From: Amphritea atlantica
GTDB lineage: Bacteria > Pseudomonadota > Gammaproteobacteria > Pseudomonadales > Balneatricaceae
Direction: 5' to 3'
Length of the DNA: 64,000 nucleotides
Assembly: GCF_018860855.1 (NCBI RefSeq)
Contig: NZ_JAHKQE010000027.1
Span: 1 to 64,000, forward strand
In this document: positions 1 to 8,678 of the stretch, in pieces
How positions within the stretch are numbered: the stretch's first letter is position 1
How the letters are laid out: each line of letters starts with the position of its first letter
The notes under the pieces: model-generated
What the model saw: only the letters and a program-made list of their open reading frames with translations
Database searches by the model: none
What the model was told of the DNA's origin: nothing
Translations under genes and position numbers: made by a program

Positions 1-384
1 CCAGTTTGCCAGTTCATCCGGTTGAAACAACTCGGCGTGTTCGGCCATGCGATGCTGTTTTAATCGCTCGGCGACCGGTGCGGCGGCAACGATGTTGAGT
101 CGCCGTTGCTGTGCACTTTCAACCCGCAAGACGACCGGTAACTCCCCTGCATGGTCGGTGTGGTTATGGGTGATCACTAGGGTCTCAGGTAAACAATAGC
201 CGTAATCTTTTAATCTACGAGTGACACCTAGGCCGAGGTCAATCAAACAGATAGGTTGATCATCTTTCAGAACCAGAAAGCTACTACTGCAACTGCCGTC
301 ATAAATATGGCCTGCTCCACCGGCAACGCCCAAAATGAGAAGGCTGAGGGTGTTGTCTATCTTTAATCCTGTTTGCTCGGTCAT
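1..384 (-). CDS. MBL-fold metallo-hydrolase, C-terminus outside window
   Basis: The reading frame starts at an ATG whose complement is at 382-384 and runs off the left edge, giving 128 visible residues. The metal-binding motif of the metallo-beta-lactamase fold, HNHTDH, is at residues 73-78 (His73, His75, Asp77, His78), preceded by the usual hydrophobic beta strand. The family hydrolyses phosphodiesters, thioesters or similar bonds with two metal ions; the layout resembles RNase Z-like or phosphodiesterase-like members more than beta-lactamases, but the substrate cannot be read from this fragment. There is no signal peptide, so it is probably cytoplasmic. It is divergent from the DUF3095 gene across a 290-bp gap. 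Confidence 0.8.
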   Translation of the reverse strand, partial: MTEQTGLKIDNTLSLLILGVAGGAGHIYDGSCSSSFLVLKDDQPICLIDLGLGVTRRLKDYGYCLPETLVITHNHTDHAGELPVVLRVESAQQRRLNIVAAAPVAERLKQHRMAEHAELFQPDELANW

Positions 385-674
385 CTGCTTTTCTGTTTAA
401 GGGATTAGTGGGGTATGTGGCTATCAAGAAGAGAGCTCATTGCTGCTGTTTCTGACTGCATTAGTAAGCCTGTCTGTATTGGTGATTATCGCTATCAGGG
501 CGGTGATTGCAACAAGGGTCATGAGTTGTTGGGCTGAGTTAGCCGCATCTTCTAGATTACGCTCGTCAATGTATTGTCCTTTCCCTGTCATCAACAAAGT
601 GGCAGGTATATCGCTTGCCTACCCTGCTGTTGTCACCGAAGATGGGATTTCACTTCTATTGGCGGTAAACGCAG
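385..674. other. Gap between divergent genes, possible small ORF
   Basis: This stretch separates the divergent MBL-fold and DUF3095 genes and should hold both promoters, but no clear -35/-10 pair stands out. An open frame from a TTG at 440 to 682 (+) would encode 80 residues with a hydrophobic N-terminus, and its stop overlaps the first 8 bases of the DUF3095 gene. A start at TTG, no good ribosome binding site and no family resemblance make it doubtful as a gene, so it is recorded here and not called as a CDS. Confidence 0.3.
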
Positions 675-1817
675 ATGAATAACTTTTATTGTCAATTAAC
701 GGGTTTTACCGATATTACCCAGATGGTGAATGATCAATTCTACCGGTCAGTGCCAGATGACTGGTATGTCTCTGTTGTCGATGTGCGCGGTTCAACGGAA
801 GCGATTGAACGGGGTAGTTATCGTGATGTTAACTTTATCGGGGCTGCAGCGATTACGGCTCACCTTAATCTAGTCGACCATGAGCTGCCCTTTATTTTCG
901 GAGGTGATGGTGCGGTGCTATTGGTGCATGAGAGTATGCGCGAGTCCACCCTTAAGGTTTTGCAGTCGCTGAGTTATTACGCCAAAGAAATTTTTGATTT
1001 GGAACTTCATGCCGGTATGGTGCCAGTAAAAACACTGCGTGAGATGGGTAAAGAGTTACAGGTTGCTAAATATGTATCGGGCATCGGTTTTGCCCAAGCG
1101 ATGTTTAAAGGCGGCGGAATTTCGTTGGCTGAGACCTTGGTGAAAACTGAACCTGAGTTTCGTTGTGAGCCAGCCGCGCGTTTTGAGAGCACTGAGGTTT
1201 TCTCGGGTTTAACCTGTCGTTGGAAACCGATCCCTTCGGGTAAGGGAGTGACGCTGTCTATATTGATTCAGCCGGTCGATGATGATTATCGAGTACTACC
1301 TGAAGTGATTACACAGCTGAAAAGTATCCTTGGTTCCTTTGAAAATGCTAACCCTGTTCGGATGGAAAACGCGCGTTATTATTCTGTGCTGGCAAACTTA
1401 AAACGGCAGATCAAGATCTCAAAGGTTGGTTTTAATCGCCAGTTTATTAAAGACATTTTTACCATCTTGGTAGCGGTGCCATTCTTTAATTTGCGTCTAT
1501 TCAAACTGTTGCCTAGTGCCAAAAGATATATCGAACATACGCCGCTGCATTGTGATTTCAAAAAGTTTGATGACACCTTGAGGATGGTACTCAACTGTTC
1601 TGCGAGTGAGCATCAAGCAATAGAAAGTTATTTGAGATCGCAGGGATTAGCAGGCCAAGTTGTCTATGGCATACAGGTCTCTGATGCCGCACAGATGACC
1701 TGCTATGTTGAAAGCATGACGGATGGTGGCCATCTACATTTTGTTGATGGTACGGACGGTGGTTATGCTCTCGCGGCGAAAAAACTTAAACAGGCGTTGA
1801 GTCTGTTAGCTGCTTGA
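675..1817 (+). CDS. DUF3095 family protein
   Basis: A 380-residue protein recognised as DUF3095 from its N-terminal block, which includes 'VVDVRGSTEAIERG' and, further on, 'FIFGGDGAVLLV'. These blocks resemble the core of class III nucleotide cyclases (the metal-binding Asp after the first strand and a GGDG turn), so a nucleotide-related catalytic or sensory role is possible; the function is not established and this is inference. A C-terminal region (about 230-380) carries the rest of the domain. There is no signal peptide or transmembrane segment. The start at ATG 675 is preceded by GGCGG about 10 bases away. The gene ends 8 bp from the convergent zntB, so the two probably share a transcription stop. 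Confidence 0.8.
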   Translation: MNNFYCQLTGFTDITQMVNDQFYRSVPDDWYVSVVDVRGSTEAIERGSYRDVNFIGAAAITAHLNLVDHELPFIFGGDGAVLLVHESMRESTLKVLQSLSYYAKEIFDLELHAGMVPVKTLREMGKELQVAKYVSGIGFAQAMFKGGGISLAETLVKTEPEFRCEPAARFESTEVFSGLTCRWKPIPSGKGVTLSILIQPVDDDYRVLPEVITQLKSILGSFENANPVRMENARYYSVLANLKRQIKISKVGFNRQFIKDIFTILVAVPFFNLRLFKLLPSAKRYIEHTPLHCDFKKFDDTLRMVLNCSASEHQAIESYLRSQGLAGQVVYGIQVSDAAQMTCYVESMTDGGHLHFVDGTDGGYALAAKKLKQALSLLAA

Positions 1818-1825
1818 GTAAACCA

Positions 1826-2797
1826 TTAAAACCAGTTTTTGCGTTTAAACAGCCATAGCTGAATGCCCACGGTTATGGTCATAAAGCCACTGACTATCCA
1901 AAAGGCCCAAGGGTTTTCGGCACCGGGCATACCGCCGACATTGATGCCGAGTAGTCCGGTAAAGAAACCAAGTGGTAGAAAGACCGCTGCCACTAAGGAT
2001 AGTAAATACATACGACTATTCATCTGCTCGGCTAAGCGGTTGGATAGCTCTTCTTGCGCGACCGCTGCGCGATCTCGGGCGGAATCCAAATCTTCAATGT
2101 AACGAATCAGCGTATCGGTTACTTCACGCAGCAGTTGCCGGTCGTCCTCGGTTAGCCAAGGAATCCGCGTTTGGTGCATCTGCAATAGCGCATCGCGCTG
2201 CGGAGCGAGGTAACGTCGCAGAGAGATGACGATACGACGGACGGCCGATATTTTATTTCTTAGGTCATAGCTGCTGGAGCTGACTAACTCCTCTTCGATG
2301 GAATCAACGTTGTCTTCGGTATCATTTATGGTTTCCTGCATGCGTACCATTAGGGCCGCAGAGATCATCACTAAAAAGTTACCTGGGCTGGTGGGGCCCA
2401 CACCTGAAGCTAAGGCATCGGTCATATCTTTGGCTGCCAGCATATAGCGTCGACGGGTACTGATAATACGTGTTTTATCTATCCAGATACGAATGCCAAC
2501 CATGTCTTCAGGATCTGAGCCGGGGCTGGCGTTAACGCCGCGTAGCGCGATCAATAAGCCGTCTCCGACCTGAGTCGATCGCGGTCGGCTTTCTTCGGTA
2601 AGCAGCGCGTCAATGACCACCTGATCCAGTTGACTGTTTTCGCTAATCCATTGTCGGGTGTCCGCATGGGTATAATCAAAATGTAGCCAGCTCACCCTGC
2701 CCTCGGGTAACGGGTTATTAATATCGTCACCGGTAAGGACGTCGCCTCCGCCCTTACCATCTAAAGAATAACCATAAATCAATCCGGTGTTTTTCAT
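1826..2797 (-). CDS. zntB: Zinc transporter ZntB (CorA family)
   Basis: A 323-residue CorA-superfamily protein, the usual ZntB length. The long cytoplasmic N-terminal domain is followed by a helical stalk rich in charged residues (about 170-255) and two C-terminal membrane helices. The signature loop between them reads 'GINVGGMPGAENPWAF', the ZntB version of the CorA GMN motif (G-x-N-x-G-G-x-P). Members are pentameric inner-membrane channels or proton-coupled carriers moving Zn2+ and other divalent cations; the direction of transport differs between reports. The gene is monocistronic on the minus strand and convergent with DUF3095. No metal-responsive operator was recognised upstream. The ZntB call over CorA rests on the loop motif. 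Confidence 0.88.
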   Translation of the reverse strand: MKNTGLIYGYSLDGKGGGDVLTGDDINNPLPEGRVSWLHFDYTHADTRQWISENSQLDQVVIDALLTEESRPRSTQVGDGLLIALRGVNASPGSDPEDMVGIRIWIDKTRIISTRRRYMLAAKDMTDALASGVGPTSPGNFLVMISAALMVRMQETINDTEDNVDSIEEELVSSSSYDLRNKISAVRRIVISLRRYLAPQRDALLQMHQTRIPWLTEDDRQLLREVTDTLIRYIEDLDSARDRAAVAQEELSNRLAEQMNSRMYLLSLVAAVFLPLGFFTGLLGINVGGMPGAENPWAFWIVSGFMTITVGIQLWLFKRKNWF

Positions 2798-2959
2798 AAA
2801 GTTCTCAAATCCAGAAAGTGCCGCGGATGATCACCTTGGCTTAAACTATGCTGACAGAATAGCAGTGCTAAAGTTGCTTGTGCTAGCGGTTAATCGTCAG
2901 GGATTCTAAAAGGGATTATTTTTCACGGAGTAGCCCTGTTTTTTGATCTGGAAGCAGTC

Positions 2960-3208
2960 ATGCTTTTCGATCCCACGCTGGTGGTGTCTCAGCATTCATT
3001 AACGGAGCGATTGGTTAGGGCCAATGAATCGCATTGGTGGGTTTTGAAAAGGCCGATACACGCCTTCTCAGACGGTGGTTTTTTGGGCTTCATGTTAATT
3101 TTTTCTGTGTTTTTTTCTGTAGGGATGGTCTTGTTGGCTTTGGCTCTTGAGTGTTTGTGGCTGTCTTCGAGGCTCGGTTTAAATGACAGGCGTCTCACTG
3201 AGAAATAA
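2960..3208 (+). CDS. Possible small single-span membrane protein
   Basis: An 82-residue open frame stands alone in the 700-bp space between zntB and the glycerophosphodiesterase gene. ATG 2960 is preceded by GGAAG at a workable distance. The product has a polar N-terminal half, one strongly hydrophobic segment (about residues 41-68) that would span the membrane, and a short basic tail. It resembles no family I know. A random hydrophobic open frame cannot be excluded, since the opposite strand is open too. Confidence 0.38.
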   Translation: MLFDPTLVVSQHSLTERLVRANESHWWVLKRPIHAFSDGGFLGFMLIFSVFFSVGMVLLALALECLWLSSRLGLNDRRLTEK

Positions 3209-3397
3209 ACGAAGGTCGTGATAGGTTTAATGAGCGGCTCAGGCTAAAAGATTTAACCTCAGAATATCATAATGGGAGCATCGCATTTTGTTAGGCTGGG
3301 TTAGTGTACGATTAGTGTTAGTCGAGATAATGATGTTTGTTTTTGCCGAGCACCGTTATTATCGACGCTTGCCAGTAGCCTACAGATAAATCATCCA

Positions 3398-3431
3398 GTG
3401 ATGCCATTAGCTCAGCATCACGGTTTTTATA
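3398..3431 (+). terminator. Weak hairpin with T run before ugpQ
   Basis: A 7-bp stem, GTGATGC (3398-3404) with GCATCAC (3415-3421), has a 10-base loop and is followed by CGGTTTTTAT. It could end transcripts from the small open frame at 2960-3208, or be a leader structure for the gene at 3500. The rest of 3209-3499 is AT-rich and holds nothing else I recognise. Confidence 0.35.
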
Positions 3432-3499
3432 TCGGTATAGATTTACATCAGTTTTGCAGTGCTCGAATCACAACAACCGATTAACGGAAATATTTCAGC

Positions 3500-4234
3500 A
3501 TGAATAGTTCAGCGCCACGCGTTATGGGACATCGGGGTGTTCCTAGTTTAGCGCCCGAGAATACCCTCGGTGGTTTTAGAAAGGCGATCGAGCTGGGAGC
3601 TCGTTGGCTGGAGTTGGATGTGACTTTGCTCGGTGATCTGACCCCTGTTGTGCATCACGATAATAGCCTTGACCGTTGCAGTGATCGTTCGGGATTGCTT
3701 AGTCAGCTAGCGCTAGAAGATTTAGATAATATTAATAATGCTGTCCTCTTTCCTAACTGGCCGATTGAGCCTGTGCCCACCCTGAAGGATGTGCTGGTGC
3801 TACTCGCGCAACATGGAGTGGGGTTAAATCTAGAAATAAAACGGCATCAATTTTCCTCGGTGCTAATCAGTCAGGTCGTTGTTGATCAGCTACGGCAATA
3901 CTTCCCCTTGGATAAGTTGGTGGTATCTAGTTTTGATGTGCAGGTGCTTGCCGAGTGTTTGCGGCTGGCTCCCGAGATTCCTCGAGGATTGATCTGTAGT
4001 CACCTACCTTCTGAGTGGCAAAGCCTTGCGGCAGAACTTGAGTTAACGAGTATTCATTGTGATGGTCATCATTTGGATCAGGCTCAAGCTGTGGCGGTTA
4101 AAGAGCAAGGCTACCGCCTCTTCTGCTGGACGATCAATGATTCAGTGTTAGCCGACAGATTATGGGGTTGGGGTATTGATGGTTTGATGACGGATTATGT
4201 TCAGGATTTCATACATTACTATGATGCTCAGTAA
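3500..4234 (+). CDS. ugpQ: Glycerophosphodiester phosphodiesterase
   Basis: A 244-residue GDPD protein without a signal peptide, matching the short cytoplasmic UgpQ type, which hydrolyses glycerophosphodiesters to glycerol 3-phosphate and an alcohol. Active-site blocks are in order: 'GHRGVPSLAPENT' (residues 9-21, catalytic His and Asn), 'WLELDVTL' (metal-binding Glu and Asp), 'VVHHDNSLDR' (second catalytic His), 'LNLEIK' (metal Glu) and the C-terminal 'CWTINDS' strand. ATG 3500 has a modest upstream ACGGAA. It stands alone, with no ugp transport genes beside it, so it probably recycles internal glycerophosphodiesters from phospholipid turnover. Confidence 0.9.
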   Translation: MNSSAPRVMGHRGVPSLAPENTLGGFRKAIELGARWLELDVTLLGDLTPVVHHDNSLDRCSDRSGLLSQLALEDLDNINNAVLFPNWPIEPVPTLKDVLVLLAQHGVGLNLEIKRHQFSSVLISQVVVDQLRQYFPLDKLVVSSFDVQVLAECLRLAPEIPRGLICSHLPSEWQSLAAELELTSIHCDGHHLDQAQAVAVKEQGYRLFCWTINDSVLADRLWGWGIDGLMTDYVQDFIHYYDAQ

Positions 4235-4336
4235 GAGGTAGGCCAGCGCCCAGTTAGCCATTATGGAGTAACTGGGCTGTTTGCTAGGCGGTACTCGATC
4301 TAGCTTTTTGGCCTCACAGGGAAGATCGTTTCGCGT

Positions 4337-4639
4337 CTATATGGATTTTGTGCGAATCTTTGCGGCGGGTTCGATCAGCCCATTCTTGACCAGCACTCCG
4401 CGAATTTTCAGTGCGGTTTTCTTTAGTCTATTTAGATCGCCGAAATCAGGTTTATAGCCCGCATCAAGAGCCGCTTCTTTTTCTTCCAGTTCAGTATCGA
4501 GGTAATCCAATAGTTTTTTTGAGCAGCCGGTGCAGGGTCCGTTACACAGATCTTTCATGGGTGTGTCGAAAGGTATGCCTGCACGAATGTCTGCTATTAG
4601 CTTTCGCATTGCTGTTTGGGTATCAGGTTTTTTAGTCAT
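4337..4639 (-). CDS. Conserved-looking small hypothetical protein
   Basis: The minus-strand frame directly downstream of gmhB encodes about 100 residues. A GTG at 4654 would add five residues but lies inside the parS site, so the ATG at 4639 is preferred; no strong ribosome site decides it. Three cysteines form 'CNGPCTGC', a possible metal or Fe-S ligand cluster, followed by a charged helix with many Glu and Lys residues and a basic end. I do not recognise the family. The gap from the gmhB stop to this start is 24 bp, so it should be cotranscribed with gmhB. In Pseudomonas a small hypothetical gene also lies next to this cluster, but homology is not claimed. Confidence 0.6.
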   Translation of the reverse strand: MTKKPDTQTAMRKLIADIRAGIPFDTPMKDLCNGPCTGCSKKLLDYLDTELEEKEAALDAGYKPDFGDLNRLKKTALKIRGVLVKNGLIEPAAKIRTKSI

Positions 4640-4646
4640 CAATCCA

Positions 4647-4662
4647 TGTTCCACGTGAAACC
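4647..4662. promoter_or_regulatory. parS: parS centromere-like site 1 (ParB binding)
   Basis: TGTTCCACGTGAAACC matches the bacterial parS consensus TGTTNCACGTGAAACA at all but the last base, with the central CACGTG intact. It lies between the gmhB stop codon and the start of the next gene. parS sites nucleate ParB for chromosome segregation and cluster near oriC. A second site at 8663 makes chance unlikely. Confidence 0.85.
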
Positions 4663-4663
4663 T

Positions 4664-5224
4664 TTAGTCTTCTGGGACGTTCTCCTCGTAGATGATATGC
4701 AGCGCAGCGGCTTTCAAATCATCGAATATGATCGTGTTATCGGGGAGGCCTCCCTTGGCAAGGGTGCGCTCCCCTTTTCCCGTTCGTACCAAGATGGGTG
4801 GGCATCCGGCGGTAACGGCAGCCTCTAAATCACGTAATGAGTCGCCGACGGCAAAGACATGGGCGGGATTGATATCAGGATAACAACTCAGGATGTGCTG
4901 ATAAAGGCCGGGTTTTGGTTTACGGCAGTAGCAGTTATCTTCAGGATCATGTGGGCAGAATTCAATTTTAACGATACGACCTCCCTGCTCTTCAACCAGT
5001 TGAATCATCTTGTGGTGCATCTCGTGGAGCGCATTAATATCGAAATAGCCTCGAGCAAGACCGGACTGATTGGTGGCTATGCAGACGTCGAATCCTGCTT
5101 TAGTTAGGCGGGCAATGGCTTCAATGCTGCCGGGTAATGGCTGCCATTCATCGGCTGATTTAATGTAATTATCGGAATCATAATTGATGACCCCGTCGCG
5201 ATCTAATATGACTAGTTTGAACAC
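4664..5224 (-). CDS. gmhB: D-glycero-beta-D-manno-heptose-1,7-bisphosphate 7-phosphatase
   Basis: A 186-residue HAD-superfamily phosphatase. The nucleophile motif 'LDRDGVIN' is at residues 7-14, motif II 'CIATNQSG' at about 48-55, and the zinc-binding loop 'CPHDPEDNCYCRKPKPG' follows, carrying the Cys-x-His and Cys-x-Cys ligands that separate GmhB from other small HAD enzymes. The terminal acidic motif is 'VGDSLRD'. GmhB removes the C7 phosphate in ADP-heptose synthesis for the lipopolysaccharide inner core and acts in the cytoplasm. It lies downstream of glyS on the same strand with a terminator between, so it probably has its own promoter in the 5225-5264 stretch or is reached by readthrough. 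Confidence 0.92.
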   Translation of the reverse strand: MFKLVILDRDGVINYDSDNYIKSADEWQPLPGSIEAIARLTKAGFDVCIATNQSGLARGYFDINALHEMHHKMIQLVEEQGGRIVKIEFCPHDPEDNCYCRKPKPGLYQHILSCYPDINPAHVFAVGDSLRDLEAAVTAGCPPILVRTGKGERTLAKGGLPDNTIIFDDLKAAALHIIYEENVPED

Positions 5225-5264
5225 TTTCGATGAATCTCACTGCAGTCGATTGAAAATTTAGATA

Positions 5265-5297
5265 TAAAAAAGCCGGTTTAATAACCGGCTTTTTTTG
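5265..5297 (-). terminator. Intrinsic terminator after glyS
   Basis: An 8-bp perfect stem, AGCCGGTT (5271-5278) with AACCGGCT (5283-5290), is flanked by A5-6 on one side and T7 on the other. It works on the minus strand as the glyQS terminator and could work in both directions. Confidence 0.85.
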
Positions 5298-5324
5298 CTC
5301 TGCTAAACGATCTGATGAACAGCG

Positions 5325-7415
5325 TTAGCTGAGGGCTGAAATATCTGCGACGCCTAGGAACAAGCTGCGCAATTGCTTAAGCAGAGCGAGTCGGTTATTT
5401 CTAACCGCTTTATCATCCGCCATTACCATCACTTCGTCAAAGAACTTATCGACCACTGGGCGTAATTCAGCGAGTTGCTCGAGCACCTCTTTGAAATTTC
5501 CTTCGGCGAATAAAGGTTCTAACTGAACGGTTTTTTCAGCAACGGCCTTCGCTAATGCTTTCTCTGCATCCTCCTGCAGTAGCTCATCAGATACGCTGTC
5601 AGCAACATCTGCATCCTGCTTGCTTAGGATGTTGGCTACCCGTTTATTGGCTGCCGCAAGGGCGTCAGCTTCGTTCAGGGTACGGAAGTGGCTTACTGCT
5701 TGTACTCGCTGATTGAACTCTAGTGGGCGGGTTGGACGCAGTGCATGAACGGCCAAGTAAGCTTCAATGGCAATCCCTTCATCGTCATACCATGCACGGA
5801 AGCGTTCCAGCATGAAGTCGGTGATGCGGGTGACTAGGCCATCTTGTGCTGGCAGGTCTTGGTAGTTGTTAGCAGCTACCTGAATCAGATCTTCTAGGTC
5901 CAAGTTTAGTTGGCGCTCGACAATGATACGTAACACACCCAAAGATGCGCGGCGTAGTGCGAACGGATCTTTTGAGCCGGTCGGTGGCTGATTAATACCG
6001 AATAAGCCGGTTAGCGTATCCAAGCGATCGGCCAAAGCAACCGCGATACCGGGTTCGCTCTGAGGGAGTTCGTCGCCAGCAAAGCGAGGCATATATTGCT
6101 CGTTTTGTGCCAGAGCAACGCCCTCGTCTTCGCCATCGTTTAGAGCGTAGTGATAGCCCATCAATCCCTGAAGGTCGGTAAACTCATAGACCATATCGGT
6201 CATCAGGTCGGTCTTGGCCAGCATTGCAGCACGCTCTGCTTTTGCTTGATCCTGTCCTAGTTGAGCGGCGATATGTTTAGCGAGAACGGCAACGCGAACC
6301 GCTTTATCATGCAGTGTGCCAAGCTCTTTCTGGAAGACGATAGACTTCAGGTCTTCGATGCGTGACTCAAGCGTGCGCTTCTTGTCGGTTTCAAAGAAGA
6401 ATGCCGCATCAGCCAAGCGTGGGCGAATAACCTTCTCGTTGCCGGAAATAACCTGGGCTGGATCGGTCGATTCGATATTGGCAACGGTGATGAAGAACGG
6501 CATCAATTGACCGTTATTGTCGGTCAGGTGGAAGTACTTCTGGTGCTCTTTCATTGAAGAGATCAATGCTTCAGCAGGTACTTCTAAGAAGCGTTCGTCG
6601 AAGCGACCTGTCAGTGCAACAGGCCACTCGTTGAGGGCTGTTACTTCTTCCAGCAGGTCTTCGTCGATCTGGGCTATACCATGAACCGATGCGCCTTCGG
6701 CTTCGACTTGAGCGCGGATCTTTTCCCGACGCTCGTCAAAGTCAGCGATAACCATGCCCACGCTTTCTAGGTTTTCTAGATATTCGTTGGCTTGGTTAAG
6801 CTCGATCTGGTGATTGTAATGGAATCGATGACCGCGGGTATTACGACCCGCCTTCAAACCAAGAATCTCGCACTCAATCACTTGGTCGCCCATCAGCATG
6901 ACTAGCCATTTAACGGGACGAACGAACTCTGTGCGTGAAGCCCCCCAACGCATGCGCTTAGGAATAGGTAGTTTGCCGAGTGCGGTTTCGATGATCGCTG
7001 GCAGTTCATTGGCAATGGCTTTGGCCGGTAATGATTGGCTAAAGCACATTTTGCCGTTGATCTCTTCTAAGTTGCCTACTTCGGTGCCGCACTTACGAGC
7101 GAAGCCAAGAAGCGCTTTAGATGGAGCACCCTGCTCGTCAAAAGCGATGCGGGCTGGCGGCCCTTGCATCTGGAAGGTGCTGCTCGGGATTTCATCGGCC
7201 AGGTTGTTGATCAGCAATGCGAGGCGACGCGGTGCAGCGTATGAATGGACTGCTGTGCCGGAAAAAAGCGCTTCTGCTTGTTTGCCAAATAGTTCTTTGA
7301 TACCGGCTATCACTTCTTTTTCCAGCGCGGCGGAAAGTGTTTTCAGCGCTTTCGGTGGAAGCTCTTCGGTGCCGAGTTCGAATAGAAAGTCCTGACGGTT
7401 AACTGAATCAGTCAT
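5325..7415 (-). CDS. glyS: Glycyl-tRNA synthetase beta subunit
   Basis: A 696-residue protein, close to the usual ~690 of bacterial GlyS. The N-terminus carries the diagnostic '[15 protein letters not shown]', and the middle has '[18 protein letters not shown]', typical of the beta subunit core. The C-terminal ~120 residues form the DALR-type anticodon-binding region. With the alpha subunit it forms the alpha2beta2 enzyme that charges tRNA-Gly; the beta subunit contributes tRNA binding. Its ATG overlaps the glyQ stop by one base (TAATG), a sign of translational coupling that helps fix the 1:1 ratio. It is followed by a strong intrinsic terminator. Confidence 0.97.
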   Translation of the reverse strand: MTDSVNRQDFLFELGTEELPPKALKTLSAALEKEVIAGIKELFGKQAEALFSGTAVHSYAAPRRLALLINNLADEIPSSTFQMQGPPARIAFDEQGAPSKALLGFARKCGTEVGNLEEINGKMCFSQSLPAKAIANELPAIIETALGKLPIPKRMRWGASRTEFVRPVKWLVMLMGDQVIECEILGLKAGRNTRGHRFHYNHQIELNQANEYLENLESVGMVIADFDERREKIRAQVEAEGASVHGIAQIDEDLLEEVTALNEWPVALTGRFDERFLEVPAEALISSMKEHQKYFHLTDNNGQLMPFFITVANIESTDPAQVISGNEKVIRPRLADAAFFFETDKKRTLESRIEDLKSIVFQKELGTLHDKAVRVAVLAKHIAAQLGQDQAKAERAAMLAKTDLMTDMVYEFTDLQGLMGYHYALNDGEDEGVALAQNEQYMPRFAGDELPQSEPGIAVALADRLDTLTGLFGINQPPTGSKDPFALRRASLGVLRIIVERQLNLDLEDLIQVAANNYQDLPAQDGLVTRITDFMLERFRAWYDDEGIAIEAYLAVHALRPTRPLEFNQRVQAVSHFRTLNEADALAAANKRVANILSKQDADVADSVSDELLQEDAEKALAKAVAEKTVQLEPLFAEGNFKEVLEQLAELRPVVDKFFDEVMVMADDKAVRNNRLALLKQLRSLFLGVADISALS

Positions 7416-8389
7416 TACTTGCTCTCCTCTTCACAGGCGGCTAATACTTCGTTGCGAATGCTCTCTTCGGCCAGCGGGAAGCCAAGCCCTTTTCGCGTAT
7501 TGAAATAAGCGAGGGCAACACCGCGTGCCAGTGTACGTACTCGCAGAATGTAGCGTTGCCGTTCGGTGACCGAAATGGCGTGCCGTGCATCTAATAAGTT
7601 AAAGGTGTGGGATGCTTTCAATACCTGCTCGTAGGCAGGCAATGGCAGTGGCGTGTCCAGTGCTAGCAGTTTATTGCACTCAGCTTCGTGATGATCGAAG
7701 CTTTTGAATAGCTGAGGCACATCGGCATGTTCAAAGTTGTAAGTGGATTGCTCAACTTCGTTTTGGTGGAATACATCGCCGTAGGTGACGGGAGTGCCAT
7801 CGGGATAGTAGGTCCAGACGAGGTCGTATACGCTATCGACATCTTGTAGATACATGGCGATACGTTCGAGGCCGTAGGTGATCTCACCGGTGACGGGGTA
7901 GCATTCAATGCCGCCCGCTTGCTGGAAGTAAGTGAACTGTGTCACTTCCATGCCGTTCAACCATACTTCCCAGCCGAGACCCCAAGCACCCAGTGTAGGT
8001 GATTCCCAGTTATCTTCTACAAAGCGCACATCATGAACATTTAAGTCCAGCCCCATGCGCTCCAGCGAGCCAAGATAAAGCTCTTGAAGATTGTCGGGTG
8101 ATGGTTTCATGACTACCTGGAATTGGTAGTAATGCTGTAAGCGGTTGGGGTTTTCGCCATAGCGGCCATCGGTTGGACGGCGGCTGGGTTGCACGTATGC
8201 GGAGTTCCAAGTTTCAGGACCGATAGCGCGCAGAAAAGTTGATGGATGGAAGGTGCCTGCGCCAACTTCCATATCCAGTGGTTGCACTACTACACAGCCC
8301 TGCTCTGACCAATACTCTTGCAGTGCCAGGATCAGCCCTTGAAAGGTGCTGGCATCCGGTCTCGCTTTATCTGTCACTGAGATCACCAT
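7415..8389 (-). CDS. glyQ: Glycyl-tRNA synthetase alpha subunit
   Basis: A 324-residue class II synthetase alpha subunit (family length about 300-320). The recognisable blocks are '[18 protein letters not shown]' near the N-terminus, '[17 protein letters not shown]' (motif 2 region) and '[18 protein letters not shown]' (motif 3 region with its Arg). It makes glycyl-adenylate and transfers glycine to tRNA-Gly with GlyS. The first ATG is at 8389; a few extra N-terminal residues compared with some homologues mean a slightly later start is possible. A TATAAT at 8421-8426 on the minus strand lies about 32 bp upstream. First gene of the glyQS operon. Confidence 0.97.
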   Translation of the reverse strand: MVISVTDKARPDASTFQGLILALQEYWSEQGCVVVQPLDMEVGAGTFHPSTFLRAIGPETWNSAYVQPSRRPTDGRYGENPNRLQHYYQFQVVMKPSPDNLQELYLGSLERMGLDLNVHDVRFVEDNWESPTLGAWGLGWEVWLNGMEVTQFTYFQQAGGIECYPVTGEITYGLERIAMYLQDVDSVYDLVWTYYPDGTPVTYGDVFHQNEVEQSTYNFEHADVPQLFKSFDHHEAECNKLLALDTPLPLPAYEQVLKASHTFNLLDARHAISVTERQRYILRVRTLARGVALAYFNTRKGLGFPLAEESIRNEVLAACEEESK

Positions 8390-8420
8390 TATGAATCTGT
8401 TTGTACAAAAATAGAGCGAA

Positions 8421-8426
8421 ATTATA
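8421..8426 (-). promoter_or_regulatory. Probable -10 element for glyQS
   Basis: On the minus strand TATAAT lies 32 bp upstream of the glyQ start. The base composition around it is AT-rich, but no convincing -35 hexamer is found 16-18 bp further upstream, so this is only a likely promoter. Confidence 0.4.
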
Positions 8427-8594
8427 CACGAATTAGCAACGGTTAGAGTGTCCTCAAAGAATAATGAGGTGGTTTTTCTGCCTTAGAAGATGTCTGTTTT
8501 GGTTTTCTATAAAGTAATTATCTGGTTAGCGGGAGGTTTTGTTGTTTGTTGTTTAGTGCTGGCGGTGAGTTAGTCTTTTGCTTGTTGGTTATTA

Positions 8595-8600
8595 TATAAT
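8595..8600 (+). promoter_or_regulatory. Probable -10 element for the acyltransferase gene
   Basis: TATAAT preceded by AT-rich sequence lies 71 bp upstream of the GTG proposed as start of the LpxL-type gene. No good -35 is seen. If real, transcription would begin near 8607, excluding the longer frame that opens at 8578. Confidence 0.4.
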
Positions 8601-8662
8601 CCGGTCACCGCTTGTGATTTTATTTCAACGCGTTTTTCTAATCGGTTACTTTGATGTAAAAG

Positions 8663-8678
8663 GGTTTCACGTGAAACA
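8663..8678. promoter_or_regulatory. parS: parS site 2 (ParB binding), overlapping a start codon
   Basis: GGTTTCACGTGAAACA matches the palindromic parS consensus TGTTTCACGTGAAACA at 15 of 16 positions, the first base differing. It lies 4,016 bp from site 1. The GTG in its centre (8671) is the proposed start codon of the acyltransferase gene. Confidence 0.88.

Noticed and set aside
440-682. 80-residue open frame with hydrophobic start before the DUF3095 gene
   Set aside because: It would start at TTG with no good ribosome site and resembles no family; it is described only in the gap entry.
8390-8577. Possible glycine riboswitch before glyQ
   Set aside because: The leader has just about 30 bases between the likely promoter and the ATG, too short for a glycine aptamer.
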